Shown here in pieces: positions 6,405-7,148 of a stretch of DNA of 7,148 nt. The notes below the pieces were generated by a model that made no database searches, was not told where the DNA came from, and saw only the letters and a list, made by a program, of their open reading frames with translations. The position numbers and the translations under genes are program-made. The first letter of the stretch is position 1. Every line of letters begins with the position of its first letter. The DNA comes from Paracoccaceae bacterium (GTDB lineage: Bacteria > Pseudomonadota > Alphaproteobacteria > Rhodobacterales > Rhodobacteraceae), in assembly GCA_023263735.1 (NCBI GenBank), contig JALQUQ010000135.1:1-7148 (forward strand), given 5' to 3'.

Positions 6405-7148
6405 TCAGGCCAGCTTGCGCTGGACCTCTTCCCGTTCAAAGATCTCGATAACATCGTTGGCGCGAACGTCGTCATAGCGTTCAAACGCCATGCCGCATTC
6501 CTGACCCGACTGCACTTCCTTGACCTCATCCTTGAAGCGCTTGAGCGTCTTGAGCGTACCTTCGTGGATAACCACGTTGTCACGCAGCAAGCGCACGCCT
6601 GCCGACCGACGCGCCACACCTTCGGTGACGATACAGCCCGCAACGTTGCCAACCCCGGTAATGCGGAAGACTTCTTGGATTCTTGCATAACCGATGAAGT
6701 TTTCGCGAACTTCTGCCTTCAGAAGGCCCGAGGCCGCCTGTTTGATGTCGTCGATCAGATCGTAGATGATCGAGTAATAGCGGATCTCGACGCCCTTTTG
6801 CTGGGCAGCGTTACGCGCCGTCGCATTGGCACGAACGTTAAAGCCGATGATCGCCGCGCCCGATGCTTCGGCCAGACCAACGTCGGTGTCCGTGATCGCG
6901 CCCACACCGTAATGCAGCACCCGAACCCGAACTTCCTCGTTGCCAACCTTTTCCAAGGCTTGAACGATGGCTTCTGCCGAGCCCTGAACGTCTGCTTTGA
7001 CCAGAACCGGAAGTTCGGCCACAGCGGCATCAGCCTTGGCTTTCACGGCTTCGTTCTTGGTCTTGTCGTTGTAGAACTGGATGCGGCCGTCGCCGTTCTT
7101 GTCCTGGAACTTCAGCAGACCCGTGGTTTCCCAACGCTTCATCCAGTC
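6405..7148 (-). CDS. infB: Translation initiation factor IF-2, C-terminal part (partial), with an atypical upstream segment
   Basis: IF-2 is the GTPase that brings initiator fMet-tRNA to the 30S subunit and promotes 50S joining. The frame enters from the right edge and stops at TGA (6407-6405), leaving 247 residues. The C1 domain begins at about 7007 ([14 protein letters not shown]) and includes HYGVGAIT and GFNVRANA. After the linker helix ([13 protein letters not shown]) comes the C2 domain with [35 protein letters not shown] and GQECGMAF, the fMet-tRNA-binding module. These parts match Rhodobacteraceae IF-2 closely and end normally at [10 protein letters not shown]. The roughly 32 residues encoded at about 7053-7148 do not look like IF-2 domain II or the linker, where I would expect an Ala/Lys/Glu-rich helix; see the separate entry. 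The G domain and start lie outside the window. The gene converges on the small ORF with a shared terminator. Confidence 0.93.
   Translation of the reverse strand, partial: DWMKRWETTGLLKFQDKNGDGRIQFYNDKTKNEAVKAKADAAVAELPVLVKADVQGSAEAIVQALEKVGNEEVRVRVLHYGVGAITDTDVGLAEASGAAIIGFNVRANATARNAAQQKGVEIRYYSIIYDLIDDIKQAASGLLKAEVRENFIGYARIQEVFRITGVGNVAGCIVTEGVARRSAGVRLLRDNVVIHEGTLKTLKRFKDEVKEVQSGQECGMAFERYDDVRANDVIEIFEREEVQRKLA
7053..7148 (-). other. Symporter-like segment with EF-hand-like motif, in frame before IF-2 C1
   Basis: These 32 codons read [14 protein letters not shown], then DKNGDGRIQ (7103-7077), then a polar stretch to about Lys-Asn. From memory, W-x3-W-x2-TGLL-x3-D-x-NGDG-x-(I/V)-Q is a conserved loop in sodium:solute symporters of the VC_2705/acetate-symporter type found in Rhodobacteraceae, and it is not a feature of IF-2. 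Asp, Asn and Asp at loop positions 1, 3 and 5 and Gly at 6 match a calcium-binding EF-hand loop, but position 12 is Asn rather than Glu. From about 7049 leftward the sequence returns to ordinary IF-2 ([21 protein letters not shown]). The join is in frame. It may be an assembly chimera, a true fusion or insertion, or a lineage-specific IF-2 linker; the first seems most likely to me. Confidence 0.6.

Noticed and set aside
7077..7103. A functional calcium-binding EF-hand in IF-2
   Set aside because: The loop lacks the acidic residue at position 12 and flanking helices are not evident; it is better explained as part of the symporter-like segment.

Overview
This is a stretch of ordinary chromosome from an alphaproteobacterium, most likely a member of the Rhodobacteraceae (Roseobacter/Rhodobacter group). 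The basis is the high G+C with strongly GC-biased third codon positions, the Rhodobacteraceae-like SecA, ArgJ, MutT and IF-2 sequences, and the gene order secA (divergent) - ppiC - argJ - mutT, which I remember as typical of that family. No mobile element, CRISPR array, tRNA, rRNA or phage gene was seen.

Layout. On the minus strand, from the left edge to 3169, lie the 5' part of a small membrane-anchored protein of unknown function (1-326, cut by the window edge) and, upstream of it, the complete secA (461-3169). A hairpin that looks like the secA terminator sits between them. A 184-bp divergent control region (3170-3353) holds a good sigma-70-type promoter for secA and a weaker candidate for ppiC. 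On the plus strand follow ppiC, a periplasmic parvulin-type prolyl isomerase (3354-4199), argJ for arginine biosynthesis (4220-5599), a long strand-specific hairpin, mutT with a TTG start (5659-6057), and a 47-codon small ORF with a strong ribosome binding site (6162-6305). A perfect bidirectional terminator (6357-6388) separates this block from the convergent 3' end of infB (6405 to the right edge, minus strand).

How the genes relate. SecA and PpiC both serve the secretion route: SecA drives preproteins through SecYEG, and PpiC is an exported folding helper. ArgJ (acetyl cycle of arginine synthesis), MutT (nucleotide-pool sanitation) and IF-2 (translation initiation) are housekeeping genes with no obvious functional link to each other.

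No new multi-gene system is visible. The point that most deserves a second look is the right edge. About 30 codons directly upstream of the IF-2 C1 domain do not look like IF-2. They resemble a loop of a sodium:solute symporter with an EF-hand-like DKNGDG motif, joined in frame to IF-2, so this is either a chimeric join or a real fusion. Next come the uncatalogued small ORF at 6162-6305 and the hairpin between argJ and mutT, whose G-U pairs allow it to form only in the plus-strand transcript.
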